A stretch of 64,000 nt of DNA, from positions 1 through 64,000 of the forward strand of contig QNGE01002982.1 in the NCBI GenBank assembly GCA_008508345.1. The letters run 5' to 3'. The notes beneath the pieces are model-generated. The model searched no databases and was not told where the DNA came from. It saw only the letters and a program-made list of their open reading frames with translations. This document shows, one piece after another, positions 48,701 through 57,066 of this stretch. Origin of the DNA: Paragonimus westermani. Its lineage: Eukaryota; Platyhelminthes; Trematoda; Plagiorchiida; Troglotrematidae. Position 1 is the first letter of the stretch, and each line of letters starts with the position of its first letter. Both the position numbers and the translations under genes were made by a program.

Positions 48701-49717
48701 AATCTGTGGACTTAGAACGATACCAAGTAACTCCATTAAGACACCTCAATACGAGAAACAAAGCACCAATATAGGGACGCAAAAATGTCGCCCAGACGTA
48801 ACAAACTGGAAAAGGTATTACAGTGCTTTTTTGCTAGCTTAGCGTAAAGATTTATTGAGATGTTATAGTCGCTGTTAAACGTGTATGTTGTACTTGTTAG
48901 TGGACTTTACTTTTTTGTATAAATATGGTTTTTGTTGCTGGTTTATCTTTTAGTAAATCGTTACCACTGTTTCACACGATCGTTAACACTAGTGATCGTG
49001 TATCTCAGTAATGTGTATATTGGTAATGGTCCTGAAAAGCGTCTTATGTTATTCAGGCTCTGATTGGAGTATGCAATCGGCTCTTCCCCACTCTGGCTGT
49101 ATTTCGTGAGCCAATGATGCACCTAGCTGCGATTGCCTGTTTGATTTACAACCTACTGTGGAGTGATCAATCTGTATCGGGTTGAAGAAACTAGTCGCAG
49201 CTTGCTTGTTCAGTAGACTTGCGTCCCAGTAAATATATTTCTCCTGATATTGGAAGAAGCCCTGTGTATGTACTCTCCGGTATGGTACAGTCCATAGCTG
49301 TATTTAATTGAAATACCTTTACTGGTCATGATTACCATTTAGGTTTGTACCTACTGATTGTTGCATTAATCTACCGCTTTCTTGAAGGCACGTCACGATG
49401 CGATTGTGGCTGAGCGGCGCGCGATGCGGCTGGCTCGTGCGGAGCAGGCAGCGTTGGAGGCCGAGGCTGTTGCCGCTGTGGCCTCCGCTTCAGTGGTGAC
49501 AGCGAGCAAACCGCTCCTAACAACCGACACCGCAGCCCATTGTGCAGGTCTGGCTGACACCTCACAATCCACAAAACCACCAACCTCTTCGCCACCATCA
49601 GCAGCAGACAACAGCGTGGCATTTGTTGACGACGGACAAGATCGTATGCTTCGGCAATTATTGAAAAAGCGGGAAGAACACTTAAGAATGTTACTTCTCA
49701 AAGTTGGTTCCGTTTGA
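30419..49717 (+). CDS. AKAP17A: AKAP17A (XE7/SFRS17A)-like protein, six exons
   Basis: Exons 30419-30739, 32080-32361, 35278-35760, 39572-39826, 42122-42256 and 49388-49717 join in phase 0 at every intron to 601 residues. The vertebrate family protein binds PKA regulatory subunits and spliceosomal speckles. Matches in order: FGLYLKP (30-36), YIKLSGF (108-114), RRHDWEAFFRDAEDTDETKP (131-150), LVLSGLPVRWF (157-167, RNP2-like), FGVVRSVDIPMLDP (203-216), FVAYVQYSDYTGFTKAMESL (310-329, RNP1-like), DFDRTKHLSRSSI (364-376), a charged coiled coil (about 380-490) and IRLITFLLTRIQ. The RRM is split over exons 2-4. Odd points: roughly 75 extra residues inside the RRM, and no Arg/Ser-rich tail; the protein stops where vertebrate versions continue with an RS region. 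Coding is 1806 of 19299 bp. Homology is strong; function in flukes is inferred. Confidence 0.92.
30740..32079 (+). other. AKAP17A intron 1
   Basis: 1340 bp, GT-AG, phase 0. A frame at 31080-31322 is open on both strands but has no motif and no good splice sites; treated as chance. No transposon recognised. Confidence 0.7.
32080..32361 (+). CDS. AKAP17A: AKAP17A-like exon 2
   Basis: 94 codons, after a TTCCGTAG acceptor preceded by a T/C-rich tract and ending at donor GTAATC. There is no ATG at its start, so it is easily missed. Contains YIKLSGF, RRHDWEAFFRDAEDTDE, GERPDTLVLSGLPVRWF and ends AVVKAVFE, in the middle of the RRM. Confidence 0.9.
33000..33430 (-). pseudogene. Possible LINE RT fragment in intron 2
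   Basis: On the - strand IALLDFAKAYATTEHKILLT (about 33125-33065) resembles RT motif A of CR1/jockey-type LINEs (LDFSKAFDTVNHKILL). The adjacent frame 33428-33162 could be the upstream RT fingers but has no clear motif. Weak. Confidence 0.4.
33640..34048 (+). pseudogene. Penelope-like GIY-YIG fragment in intron 2
   Basis: CKLSYRC..., then PTYMGQTTRRLP (33796-33830) match the GIY-YIG entry (YIG-x-TTRRL) of Penelope elements. After a frameshift KRIKVYLSARLGNGVSKN, IVEISANLYNLFRQRMLATA and ESIATLLLIPVLCS (to 34044) follow the family's C-terminal block. The RT half is absent. Same strand as the host gene, entirely intronic. Confidence 0.65.
34049..35277 (+). other. Rest of AKAP17A intron 2
   Basis: No recognisable gene or element. 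Short open frames at 34748-34972 and 34984-35196 lack motifs. Confidence 0.5.
35278..35760 (+). CDS. AKAP17A: AKAP17A-like exon 3
   Basis: 161 codons after acceptor AACCGCAG, ending at donor GTACTC. Starts TFGVVRSVDIPMLDP and ends LYFTAEIK. Between residues 217 and 309 it has a Ser/Gly/Asp-rich insertion absent or much shorter in vertebrates (lineage-specific loop). Confidence 0.9.
36120..36390 (+). pseudogene. RTE-type LINE C-terminal fragment in intron 3
   Basis: SLRWFGHKFPLRDTFHR (about 36140-36195) and SRLPGWGLRDHMDYLLE (36292-36345) match the two most conserved blocks at the end of fluke RTE polyproteins (LRWLGHVLRM, SRLPGWGPRD). The part between is degraded. Confidence 0.65.
36773..37517 (-). 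pseudogene. RTE-type LINE 3' fragment in intron 3
   Basis: The 136-codon frame at 37517-37107 reads CKVLLQDWS, SFTYLGNTISSACNIVDEIS, WRRKDVRLSLKGRVYNACVR, YGSKTWSVHKEDISRL and FDHRCLRHLAHIKWTDRVSN, the RTE C-terminal domain. Downstream, across the N at 37069, only HRLPGWGSS survives, and the LRWLGH block is missing, so the gap probably conceals or replaces about 100-200 bp. The element ends in a short trinucleotide run (36773-36785). It is antisense to the host gene. Confidence 0.85.
37069..37069. other. Single N gap
   Basis: One unknown base inside the RTE fragment. The missing LRWLGH block beside it suggests lost sequence rather than one ambiguous base. Confidence 0.7.
37860..38375 (-). 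pseudogene. Penelope-like 3' fragment with pLTR in intron 3
   Basis: The overlapping frames 38363-38016 and 38272-37931 share the proline-rich tail seen at 29590-29752: SGRPKEIHTGPTPPV, KLSCPVTRLTRYHTPVT, NTIHTQTHDHPGRQ. It is the end of the GIY-YIG part and the C-terminus, followed on the - strand by the 3' flank and the hammerhead motif. It is antisense to the host gene. Confidence 0.75.
37889..37923 (-). ncRNA. Hammerhead ribozyme motif with intact core
   Basis: On the - strand: TGC (stem I), CTGATGA, GGATTACC (stem II GG/CC with AUUA loop), GAAA, ACAGATGTT (stem III AACA/UGUU including the last A of GAAA), U at the cleavage site, GCA (stem I). All core nucleotides of a type I hammerhead are present. 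Stems are minimal and stem III is almost palindromic, so a dimeric form is likely. Such minimal hammerheads are known from Penelope-like elements. Activity is not shown; two relatives in the window are mutated. Confidence 0.65.
38385..38670 (+). pseudogene. RTE-type LINE fragment in intron 3
   Basis: SASKCKVLLQN (38390-38425), LIYLGNCLRNVECV (38475-38515) and, after a shift, a segment resembling WRRRDIRLSLKGRVYNAAVR (38570-38630). Sense to the host gene and directly adjacent to the Penelope fragment. Confidence 0.6.
38671..39571 (+). other. Rest of AKAP17A intron 3
   Basis: No element recognised; ends at the exon 4 acceptor. Confidence 0.5.
39572..39826 (+). CDS. AKAP17A: AKAP17A-like exon 4
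   Basis: 85 codons after acceptor GATCTTCAG, ending at donor GTGAGG. IDFDRTKHLSRSS closes the RRM; the remainder (RQRKEAEAQAEAEARQRRLI and following) is an uninterrupted charged coiled coil. The frame is also open upstream of the acceptor, but that stretch has no homology. Confidence 0.9.
39827..42121 (+). other. AKAP17A intron 4
   Basis: 2295 bp, phase 0. No certain element. The - frame 41840-41652 (LQSIYKRLDGLENLRNGHV) looks helical and gene-like in composition and could be a LINE ORF1 relic, but I cannot place it. Confidence 0.45.
42122..42256 (+). CDS. AKAP17A: AKAP17A-like exon 5
   Basis: 45 codons between acceptor ACCCGCAG and donor GTAAGT: CKREKDRLVKQKILLDERRR, then LLAVRKVEAIRLITFLLTRI. 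The second half is amphipathic and aligns with a vertebrate helix around SIRLIAELLSRAK, a candidate PKA regulatory-subunit docking helix (inference). Confidence 0.9.
42510..42900 (-). pseudogene. RTE-type LINE C-terminal fragment in intron 5
   Basis: RIRCLGHIVRML (about 42745-42710), RALFATGG, and LASVGRSQLSGCGPQ match LRWLGHVLRMP, RALFAD-G and LASVG-SRLPGWGPRD of the RTE tail. Antisense to the host gene. Confidence 0.7.
42901..44574 (+). other. Part of AKAP17A intron 5
   Basis: No recognised element. Frames at 43209-43505 (-) and 43833-44057 (-) have no motif. Confidence 0.45.
45660..47782 (-). repeat. Direct repeat A (identical tract, copy 1)
   Basis: Matches 52465-54610 with no difference I can see except a 23-bp deletion after 45756. 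Outside this tract both flanks remain homologous to the second copy but are strongly diverged. Confidence 0.92.
46407..47015 (-). pseudogene. RTE linker between endonuclease and RT, copy 1
   Basis: 202 open codons: WISEKALELLEARRNIASDS, LKRSLIAGQQGRLMKKVEKM, FTSENTGRLFKLIRNTGLRR, then SVSETISEGNGTFTYSKSRR and LERWAEH. This is the segment between endonuclease and RT in fluke RTE elements (usually ...RLERWAEHFEELLN). It starts at TTG, not ATG, so it is an internal part of a polyprotein, not a gene. Confidence 0.85.
48162..49387 (+). other. Rest of AKAP17A intron 5
   Basis: No recognised element between the RTE 5' region and exon 6. Confidence 0.5.
49388..49717 (+). CDS. AKAP17A: AKAP17A-like exon 6, terminal
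   Basis: 109 codons and a TGA, after acceptor TTTCTTGAAG. Begins with coiled coil ARHDAIVAERRAMRLARAEQ, has an Ala/Ser/Thr-rich low-complexity linker, and ends DRMLRQLLKKREEHLRMLLL plus KVGSV. The final helix matches the vertebrate ERELRERLLSILL helix. No RS domain follows, and I see no AATAAA in the next 300 bases. The acceptor lacks a long pyrimidine tract directly upstream, but the frame and homology support it. Confidence 0.85.
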   Translation, partial: ARHDAIVAERRAMRLARAEQAALEAEAVAAVASASVVTASKPLLTTDTAAHCAGLADTSQSTKPPTSSPPSAADNSVAFVDDGQDRMLRQLLKKREEHLRMLLLKVGSV

Positions 49718-51562
49718 CTATTTCGCATGCTGTATACCGTAGATACGTATCGTGTACTGTGTGCTAGCCAACAGCGGAACAGTTACTCAGTTTAATAGAT
49801 GTTTACATGTTAAAGACCATTATTTAGTGTATGTTTGTTGTCTGCTAACAACAATGGAGACAGGAAAGCGAAGAGGTAGATATTGCGTTACTCTAATATA
49901 GTACACTAAAGAGGTTAGGCCTTAACACTGTGGCGAACTACGCATTCCAGTGGACTTTCGAATTGAATCGGGCAATGTGATGATAATCACGCTGGCAAAG
50001 TTGGTTTCGGCAGACAGATAAGTAGGTGTACGGCTGATAGATTACAGGTTTTGAATGAAAATGAGACTGACTTCTTAGTCAGGAAACCAGTCTCAACATT
50101 AGTCTGTTGCCAACTGCTTCCTTCCTTGCGTCACACTTTTAAATTGAAGACTGGTTTGGGCACTGTCCTAGCCAGCATATAGCTGTGGTCTTCCACAACA
50201 CTGCAACACCCATTCCACCCCACAAACCTGGTCGCTTCATCTGTTACTGCACGCAGGGTATATATCGGAATATATATTGATGGTTTCCCGTACACTGTGT
50301 TCTCCGAACGCGACTCAGCTTCCTGCCGACCCCCATTTCCGGCAGCTCCTCCAAATACAATAGAGTAGACATAGCGCAAGGTAGCGGTACCGTTTGGGTA
50401 GGCTTTCTTCAAATTTAATCAACATGAATTTTAGGCAGAGTCGCCTAATGGCTGCGAAGCGTGCTTGTTCAGCATTAAGGGCATGAATCCCACACATATA
50501 TTTGATTATCGCTATCCAACTTGGATTTTCTTTTCTCCTGACATGTTTTGCTACCTTTATGTGGTGGTCAGGCTTATGTGCTGCACCGATCTAGAAGGCT
50601 ATGCTGATTAGGATTTCGGTCCTTCCAGGCGCAACTTTGTCAGACAGGCCAAAGGGAACAGTCAGATAAAAACCAATTACACTCACAAGGTTGTATGTCG
50701 CATTACTGGTCGCATAGAAGTGCGTACGAAATGAGGCACGATCCTATAAGTGTACAGCCGGACTACCTTTTATCATTGCGCGGAACTGCTCTCTTCTGAA
50801 TCAGGAGGATTGGGGTCGGAAACGGTCTTCTCAAATAAGGAACACTCCGATTGCCCTACGGTTGACCGTGACCGCCAGCGTATTATCCAATACGGCCGAA
50901 AAACGTCCGGTACCATACAAATGTCTGATCATAGCTTCGAATGCACCCATTACGCGCAGCAATGTTCAGAATCAGACATTAGTGTACTATTCACTGCAGC
51001 CTCGGGCTTCGTAAGCCCCACACTGCTAAGTGAGTCATTGGCTGCGGATAAGGTCGGTCCCCCGAAAAAACCTTGTGTCCTGCTGTCTTGCACGTCAGAA
51101 TTTTGAGTCAGAAACTCAGGGTGGGGTTCATCTAGTCAACACCCATAAAGGACCGGAAAAGTATCATGTTGGTGTTCTCCTGACAATGACATTATTCAAC
51201 CACTACGACTTTCTCCTGCTTAACCCTCCAGTTTTCTACCTTCTCTGTGCGTTCGGGCGATAATTGTTTTCTAAAGCCAGGCCAACTGATAAACATAGAC
51301 CCCTTCAGTGTCCACACTTCCTGAGAGGTCGGTCAGCAGACTGCCATGACAAGTATTCTCTCAAATCTGGAGCGTAAAGTGTGCTGCGTGTCGAAGATGC
51401 GAGTCTGCCATATTAGCACCGCCATCCACTTGCACTCGCCCCCAGATAGGTGTCCATTCGAACGCTTCTCTCTCAGGGTATCCGGTGACACCGAAGCCAA
51501 ACCTCGTGGAGTGGGAATGGCACTGAGATCCAGAGCAGAACAGTGTTTGCTCGATTCGTCAT
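49718..51562. other. Downstream region of AKAP17A-like gene
   Basis: 3' UTR and intergenic sequence. No AATAAA/ATTAAA in the first 300 bp. Frames at 50131-50412 (-) and 50750-51106 (+) have no motif I recognise. A tRNA-like stretch is at 50434-50495. Confidence 0.45.
50434..50495 (+). repeat. Possible tRNA-like pseudogene or SINE head
   Basis: GCCTAATGG matches the A box of tRNA-Arg-like genes, and 33 bp later GCATGAATCCCAC resembles a T-loop (GGTTCGAATCCC) with damaged TTC. No acceptor stem can be formed. A decayed tRNA or SINE head is likely; chance is possible. Confidence 0.25.
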
Positions 51563-51634
51563 CACCGTTATCGACAGCAATACATTATTGGTTAACACCA
51601 ATGCTTAACTGCCACACAACCATGAAGAAACAAC

Positions 51635-52003
51635 NNNNNNNNNNNNNNNNNNNNNNNNNNNNNNNNNNNNNNNNNNNNNNNNNNNNNNNNNNNNNNNNNN
51701 NNNNNNNNNNNNNNNNNNNNNNNNNNNNNNNNNNNNNNNNNNNNNNNNNNNNNNNNNNNNNNNNNNNNNNNNNNNNNNNNNNNNNNNNNNNNNNNNNNNN
51801 NNNNNNNNNNNNNNNNNNNNNNNNNNNNNNNNNNNNNNNNNNNNNNNNNNNNNNNNNNNNNNNNNNNNNNNNNNNNNNNNNNNNNNNNNNNNNNNNNNNN
51901 NNNNNNNNNNNNNNNNNNNNNNNNNNNNNNNNNNNNNNNNNNNNNNNNNNNNNNNNNNNNNNNNNNNNNNNNNNNNNNNNNNNNNNNNNNNNNNNNNNNN
52001 NNN
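51635..52003. other. Assembly gap, 369 N
   Basis: Inside RTE copy 2, between its 3' terminus and C-terminal coding block. By comparison with copy 1 about 450 bp would be expected here. Confidence 0.99.
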
Positions 52004-52464
52004 TGGTGCCACCCGATACGAGCGATTGAACGCAGACATCGGTGGTCAAATACTTGAAGACGGTTCACGTCTTCTACCCTGAGCGGCCAGGTTTCGCTAC
52101 CGTGAAGTAATACGGCCCTCACCTTCAAGCTTCAGAAAAATACCTCTCTCTAGCCAGAGATGCCCCAGATTAGCGAATACCACCTAAGCCTCAGAGATGC
52201 GCGCTTCTATTTCATTCCCTACACTTCCGCCACCGCTGATGCAGCTTCCCAGATATACAAATCGGTCAACAACCTCCATGGTCACATTATCTAACATCAA
52301 ATCTACGTGATCACAGCAATTCTGCGGAAGCACTTTGCATTTTCAGGCTGCAAAGCGCATTCAGAAGTATCCAGCAGAACGCAGCGTTGCTTGTGCTGCT
52401 TGAAACTTGTCAAGCGGCAACACCATGACGTCCGTATAATCAAGACCAGTTAGTCTTTCACCAG

Positions 52465-54610
52465 GTAGGAGGTCCACACCGGCCTCCTGTGAGTGCCGGT
52501 GACAATCCTCCATTATTTCGTCTATGACGAAACTAAACAAAAATGGTGAGAGCGGACATCCTTAACGTACGCCACTTATGATACTGAAACTGTCAGACAG
52601 TTCACCGTAAACCTTATTCTGAGATGAAGTATGAGAACAAAGCGCGGACAGTATGTTCACATACTTGGTCGATACACCTCTGTGTTTATGCGACTCTAAA
52701 AATGTAGATCGATCCACCAAATCGAATACACTTTCATAGCCCAGGAATACACTAATTGTTGGCCGGCGGTATACACGACACTGCTCCAAAAGTTGCGAAG
52801 AGTGAAAATTTGACCAATATGTCCCCGCCCAGAGTAAAGCCCTGTCTGTTCTTTACTGTTCGCCTCCCGAGCTGCAGTGAGTCAACGGAGTGTAATGGAT
52901 GCCAGAACCCTAGAAGTGGCCGAGACCAAGCTGATTCCTTTATGGTTTCGGCGAGAACCACGGACCCTTCTCATAAATATGGGAACTGTTATCGATCGAC
53001 CCCAGCAAGGAAGGATGGTCTCCGTTGTCCACAAAATTTAGAGTAACTGCGTGAAGGCCTCCAATAACGCCTCCCCATCTCTGATGAGTGCCGGCACGTG
53101 ATCATCTGAGCCAGCAGCCTTATCACGTTTAAGAACCGGAATCCACTTGTGGACCCCAGTCTACTAACTAGGGTGCTACACCACGAGTTTGTGACGACAA
53201 TACAGTAGAAACAGGAGGTCAGCTAAATCGATTCTCAGTGTTCCGCCCACCGCTCTAACCTTCTGGACTTACTGTAGGTGAATGTCCCATTTCCCTCGCT
53301 GATGGTTTCACTGACAGACGGTCGTCTTAAACCAGTATTACGGATAAGCTTGAAAAGTCTGCCGGTGTTCTCTGAAGTAAAACCGGTTTCCATTTTCTCA
53401 ACTTTTTTCATTAGCCGACCCTGTTGGCCAGCAATCAAACTACGCTTCAGCTCCGTACGGATGTCACTCCCAGATTTATGTGAGCTGTCAGAAGCAATGT
53501 TTCGTCTGGCTTCTAACAACTCCAGGGCCTTCTCCGAGATCCACCGTTTGTTCGACCCACGAACCCCCATGCTGCATGCTACAGTACCTGCTTCATGAAT
53601 GGCCCCTGAGATTTGTGTGCAACAGCAATAAGGATCTTTGACGTGAGAACTTCTAAGCCTTCTTTCTAAGCTGGTTTGGTGTTTGTGCTTTACCGACGGC
53701 ATAGTCAGTTTCTCAACAGCCAGCCGTTGCTGTCGATGGGCTCGTTGTCCAGCAAAGGTAAGAAACGGTAACGTACCCGCGCATGTTCTGAATCCAAGTA
53801 CTTGCCCCAATAAGAACGACTGTTCTGAATGGAACTTCGCCACCTATAACCAACAGCTATGTGGTCTATCTGAGACCAGGCCTTATTTGGAGAAGAAGAG
53901 CGTCAAGTGTAACAATGACGCGCACGGTGTTCAAAACTAGTGCTGGCTAAAAATAGCGGCTGCTGTCGTCAAGCTGAGGACTATGCCTACTCCAGCCTGA
54001 CCGATAGTGGCAGCTGTGGAGTCACCCGAAGTGTATAGCCAGCATCGGGTAGACAGTGTGGATGGTGTTAGTTTCATACGTTGACTACTGTCCTGGATTC
54101 TAGTCTCCAGAATACATCAGACGTCGACATTTGACGAATCGAACGTTTGTGCGATAGTGGCGTGTTAACGTATCTGTTTGAGAGAGCATCTGTATTAGTT
54201 TGCATTCTAGGTCTAAGCAAGGGACGAGGGGAGCCTGAGGCTGTATGGTAAGAAATGGGACTTGCCGAAACAGTGTTACTATGATTAGCTATACCTGTTG
54301 TGGGACCTGTACAATTAGTCGAAGTAGAGGTCGAGAGGAGCCTGGGAAATTTGATAGGACAGTGGGCAAGAAGTCAGCAATAACGTGTTTTCACCTATCC
54401 ACCCTGTTGTATGCAGTAGATTGGGCGATCTCGGTTTACACTGCGAGATGGTTGATGCAATGTGGAAATGTTGTTGTTGTGTGTACTCATGGTTGACATA
54501 CTGCCAGGACACCCAGACCTAGAGAGGAGAACGATTCGGGTTCTCAACCAGAGCCTTTGGCTCAAAAGCCTGTACCGCAAGACGGCGAGTGAATGACAGT
54601 GTACCAGAAC
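52465..54610 (-). repeat. Direct repeat A (identical tract, copy 2)
   Basis: Partner of 45660-47782; offset 6805 before and 6828 after the 23-bp difference. Divergence starts abruptly at both ends although both flanks are still alignable RTE sequence. Confidence 0.92.
53235..53843 (-). pseudogene. RTE linker between endonuclease and RT, copy 2
   Basis: Identical in translation to 46407-47015, which is notable for an element whose other parts are frameshifted and diverged between the two copies. Confidence 0.85.
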
Positions 54611-54880
54611 CGGTACGTTCTTTGGGAAGAGTTGCCAACAATCTTCCAACCTCCCAACCTGGAGGACCAGGAGATTGGTTTTTCAGATCTCTATCTGTTC
54701 TCCTACATGTTATGAGTAGCTCTTCTATTGTGGTCACCACACCGTCCACTTTAGCCCGAAAGGTCATTGAGATGCGCAGGCCGTCACACTACGTCAAAGA
54801 CAATCTCACAGTGACGGTTTGCTCGATTGGATTCCAGCGAACAGTCGCTTATGTAGTCAGATTCAATACATTGGCCTAAG

Positions 54881-55399
54881 TCTGGCGACAAAATTCGGAA
54901 AAGTGTCGCGTATTCATCATATCGGCGTATGCTCCAACGGACAGGTGTTCAGATGCTAACAAGGATACGTTCTGTGACGTCCTACTTGACCTTCTAGGGC
55001 AGACCAAACACACATCTCCATAATAGCGTACACATTCATCGCTCAACATAGTCTTTTTCTCCAGAGGAGAAGTGACTGAGATGTGTGTTTGGTATCCGAG
55101 CACAACGCACTGACAGTGGCGAAATTGTTGCTTCAGGTGTGGATCACGCCCGCCACATTTCGAGCATAGCATTTCAGCACAGGATGAGAGTTTTGTTACA
55201 TTTAGGTAGTAGGTGCAAAGGCAATACCAAACTGACGAACTGAATCCTTCGATCTACCCAAGTTGTTAGAATGAGGGTGCTTGGTTCGTAGTTCACAGCT
55301 ACGTTGTTCTGTCAGAAATAGTGTAAATCTTACTCTGAGAACAGAAACCAGAAGTCAGATTCGACTTATCTTGTGTCGTCGGATACGGAAGTCACATTC
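54881..55399. other. Short unassigned region
   Basis: Between RTE copy 2 and the + strand RTE fragments. The - frame 55172-54876 includes cysteine pairs (CSKCGGRDPHLKQQFRHCQC) but no family I can name; it could be the start of the copy 2 RTE. Confidence 0.35.
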
Positions 55400-55900
55400 A
55401 TTTGACTAATGGTTCCCGCCTTCACGTGACGCTGAAAGTCAGTTTTCTGTTTTGCTCTATTACGGAAACGTGGCCTGTTCGAAAGGAAGATGTCAACCGA
55501 TTTGCCGTATTTGACCATCGTTGTCTTCACCATTTAGCCCACATTAAGTGGGTTGATCACGTGAGCAACATGGCCGTTCGCCAGTACATGTTCCGGAACG
55601 CTCGGGATGCGCGATCACTTAGTCAACTGGTCACGTTACACAGCCTGCGATGGTTAGGTCACGTACTTCACACGCCATCTGATCGTTTGCTGTATCGGGC
55701 ATTAAATACTGAGACGACCAACATCTGGGGGAGAACCGCGTGGTAGTCAAGCAGCAACGTTGTCAAGAGATATGAAAACCCAGACTGTTTCATTGGGCAA
55801 AGTGGACAGGTGTCACCTGCTTGATTGGGGCTCTCGTGATCACCGGAATCTCAATCGGTGGTGTACCTGCGTCCATACCATTCCTAGTTCTTCTGCCTAA
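55400..55900 (+). pseudogene. RTE-type LINE C-terminal fragment (+)
   Basis: ITETWPVRKEDVNRFAVFDH, HHLAHIKWVDHVSNMAVRQY, RSLSQLVTLHSLRWLGHVLH and, after a stop, LLDWGSRDHRNLNRWC match the RTE tail. A run of ATT/ATC trinucleotides follows at 55903-55918 and may be the 3' tail. Confidence 0.8.
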
Positions 55901-56176
55901 ACTGTTATTATTATTATCAGCATCATTAGTATTGTGACATTTCCAGCAAAGTTTCTTCTTGTGGGACATTTTATTTCACTGTTGAGGTGAGCGGCTGTCT
56001 GAGCCAAAGTGCCTTCTGGTCAGGCGCATGGGTATTCGCACGTGTCAAATCGGGTCAGCCTGTAGGCACCAGTGTGTCTCCAGGGGGTGGTAGCGATATT
56101 TGAGCGCTTTTGTTCGCTCACTGACGGCACAAGTAATGTTAGACGCTATTTCGCGTTCTGCAAAATACTTCGGAAT
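55484..56176 (+). repeat. Tandem unit copy 1 (693 bp) before N
   Basis: Identical by inspection to 56178-56870. The unit ends exactly at the base before the N at 56177 and the second unit starts exactly after it, the pattern of two contigs whose overlap was not merged. Confidence 0.95.
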
Positions 56177-56177
56177 N
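56177..56177. other. Single N joining two identical units
   Basis: Marks a contig join. See the tandem units on both sides. Confidence 0.95.
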
Positions 56178-56870
56178 AGGAAGATGTCAACCGATTTGCC
56201 GTATTTGACCATCGTTGTCTTCACCATTTAGCCCACATTAAGTGGGTTGATCACGTGAGCAACATGGCCGTTCGCCAGTACATGTTCCGGAACGCTCGGG
56301 ATGCGCGATCACTTAGTCAACTGGTCACGTTACACAGCCTGCGATGGTTAGGTCACGTACTTCACACGCCATCTGATCGTTTGCTGTATCGGGCATTAAA
56401 TACTGAGACGACCAACATCTGGGGGAGAACCGCGTGGTAGTCAAGCAGCAACGTTGTCAAGAGATATGAAAACCCAGACTGTTTCATTGGGCAAAGTGGA
56501 CAGGTGTCACCTGCTTGATTGGGGCTCTCGTGATCACCGGAATCTCAATCGGTGGTGTACCTGCGTCCATACCATTCCTAGTTCTTCTGCCTAAACTGTT
56601 ATTATTATTATCAGCATCATTAGTATTGTGACATTTCCAGCAAAGTTTCTTCTTGTGGGACATTTTATTTCACTGTTGAGGTGAGCGGCTGTCTGAGCCA
56701 AAGTGCCTTCTGGTCAGGCGCATGGGTATTCGCACGTGTCAAATCGGGTCAGCCTGTAGGCACCAGTGTGTCTCCAGGGGGTGGTAGCGATATTTGAGCG
56801 CTTTTGTTCGCTCACTGACGGCACAAGTAATGTTAGACGCTATTTCGCGTTCTGCAAAATACTTCGGAAT
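56178..56870 (+). repeat. Tandem unit copy 2 (693 bp) after N
   Basis: Contains the same RTE tail (frame to 56440). Unlike copy 1 it continues into AASKCKVLLQDC, as expected if this is the genuine downstream continuation. Confidence 0.95.
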
Positions 56871-57066
56871 GCGCTCTGCAGCCTCAAAATGTAAAGTGCT
56901 TCTGCAGGATTGCTGTGACCACGTAGATTTGATGTTAGATAATGTAGTNCGTCCCCTTCTTTTTCCTTCTCTCTTTCTATATAGGGTTTGTTGTTTCTTC
57001 ATGGTTGTGTGGCAGTTAAGCATTAGTGTTAACCACTGATGTATTGCTGTCTATGATGATGATGAT
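56780..57066 (+). pseudogene. RTE-type LINE 3' fragment (+)
   Basis: VMLDAISRSAKYFGMRSAAS and KCKVLLQDCCDHVDLMLDNV end at N 56949; beyond it the sequence is already the RTE 3' terminus, the reverse complement of 51563-51634, closing with an ATG trinucleotide run (57053-57066). The C-terminal coding block between them is missing at the N, so sequence is lost there. Confidence 0.8.

Larger units (their letters stand above)
51563..54880 (-). mobile_element. RTE-type LINE copy 2, with assembly gap
   Basis: Second - strand copy of the same RTE family. From the 3' end at 51563 it runs through 369 N (51635-52003), a C-terminal block (LLHGSETWPLRVEDVNRLQV, DHRCLRSIARIGW at 52128-52004), RT (SGVR stop GCPLSPFLFSFVIDEIM, YTDV in place of YADD at 52475-52405), linker 53843-53235, endonuclease relics and the N-terminal frame 54767-54519. 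It keeps the 23 bp deleted in copy 1. It lies outside the AKAP17A gene. Confidence 0.88.

Noticed and set aside
51346..52049. Long frames across the N run
   Set aside because: Their length comes from translated N; only a few real codons exist on each side.
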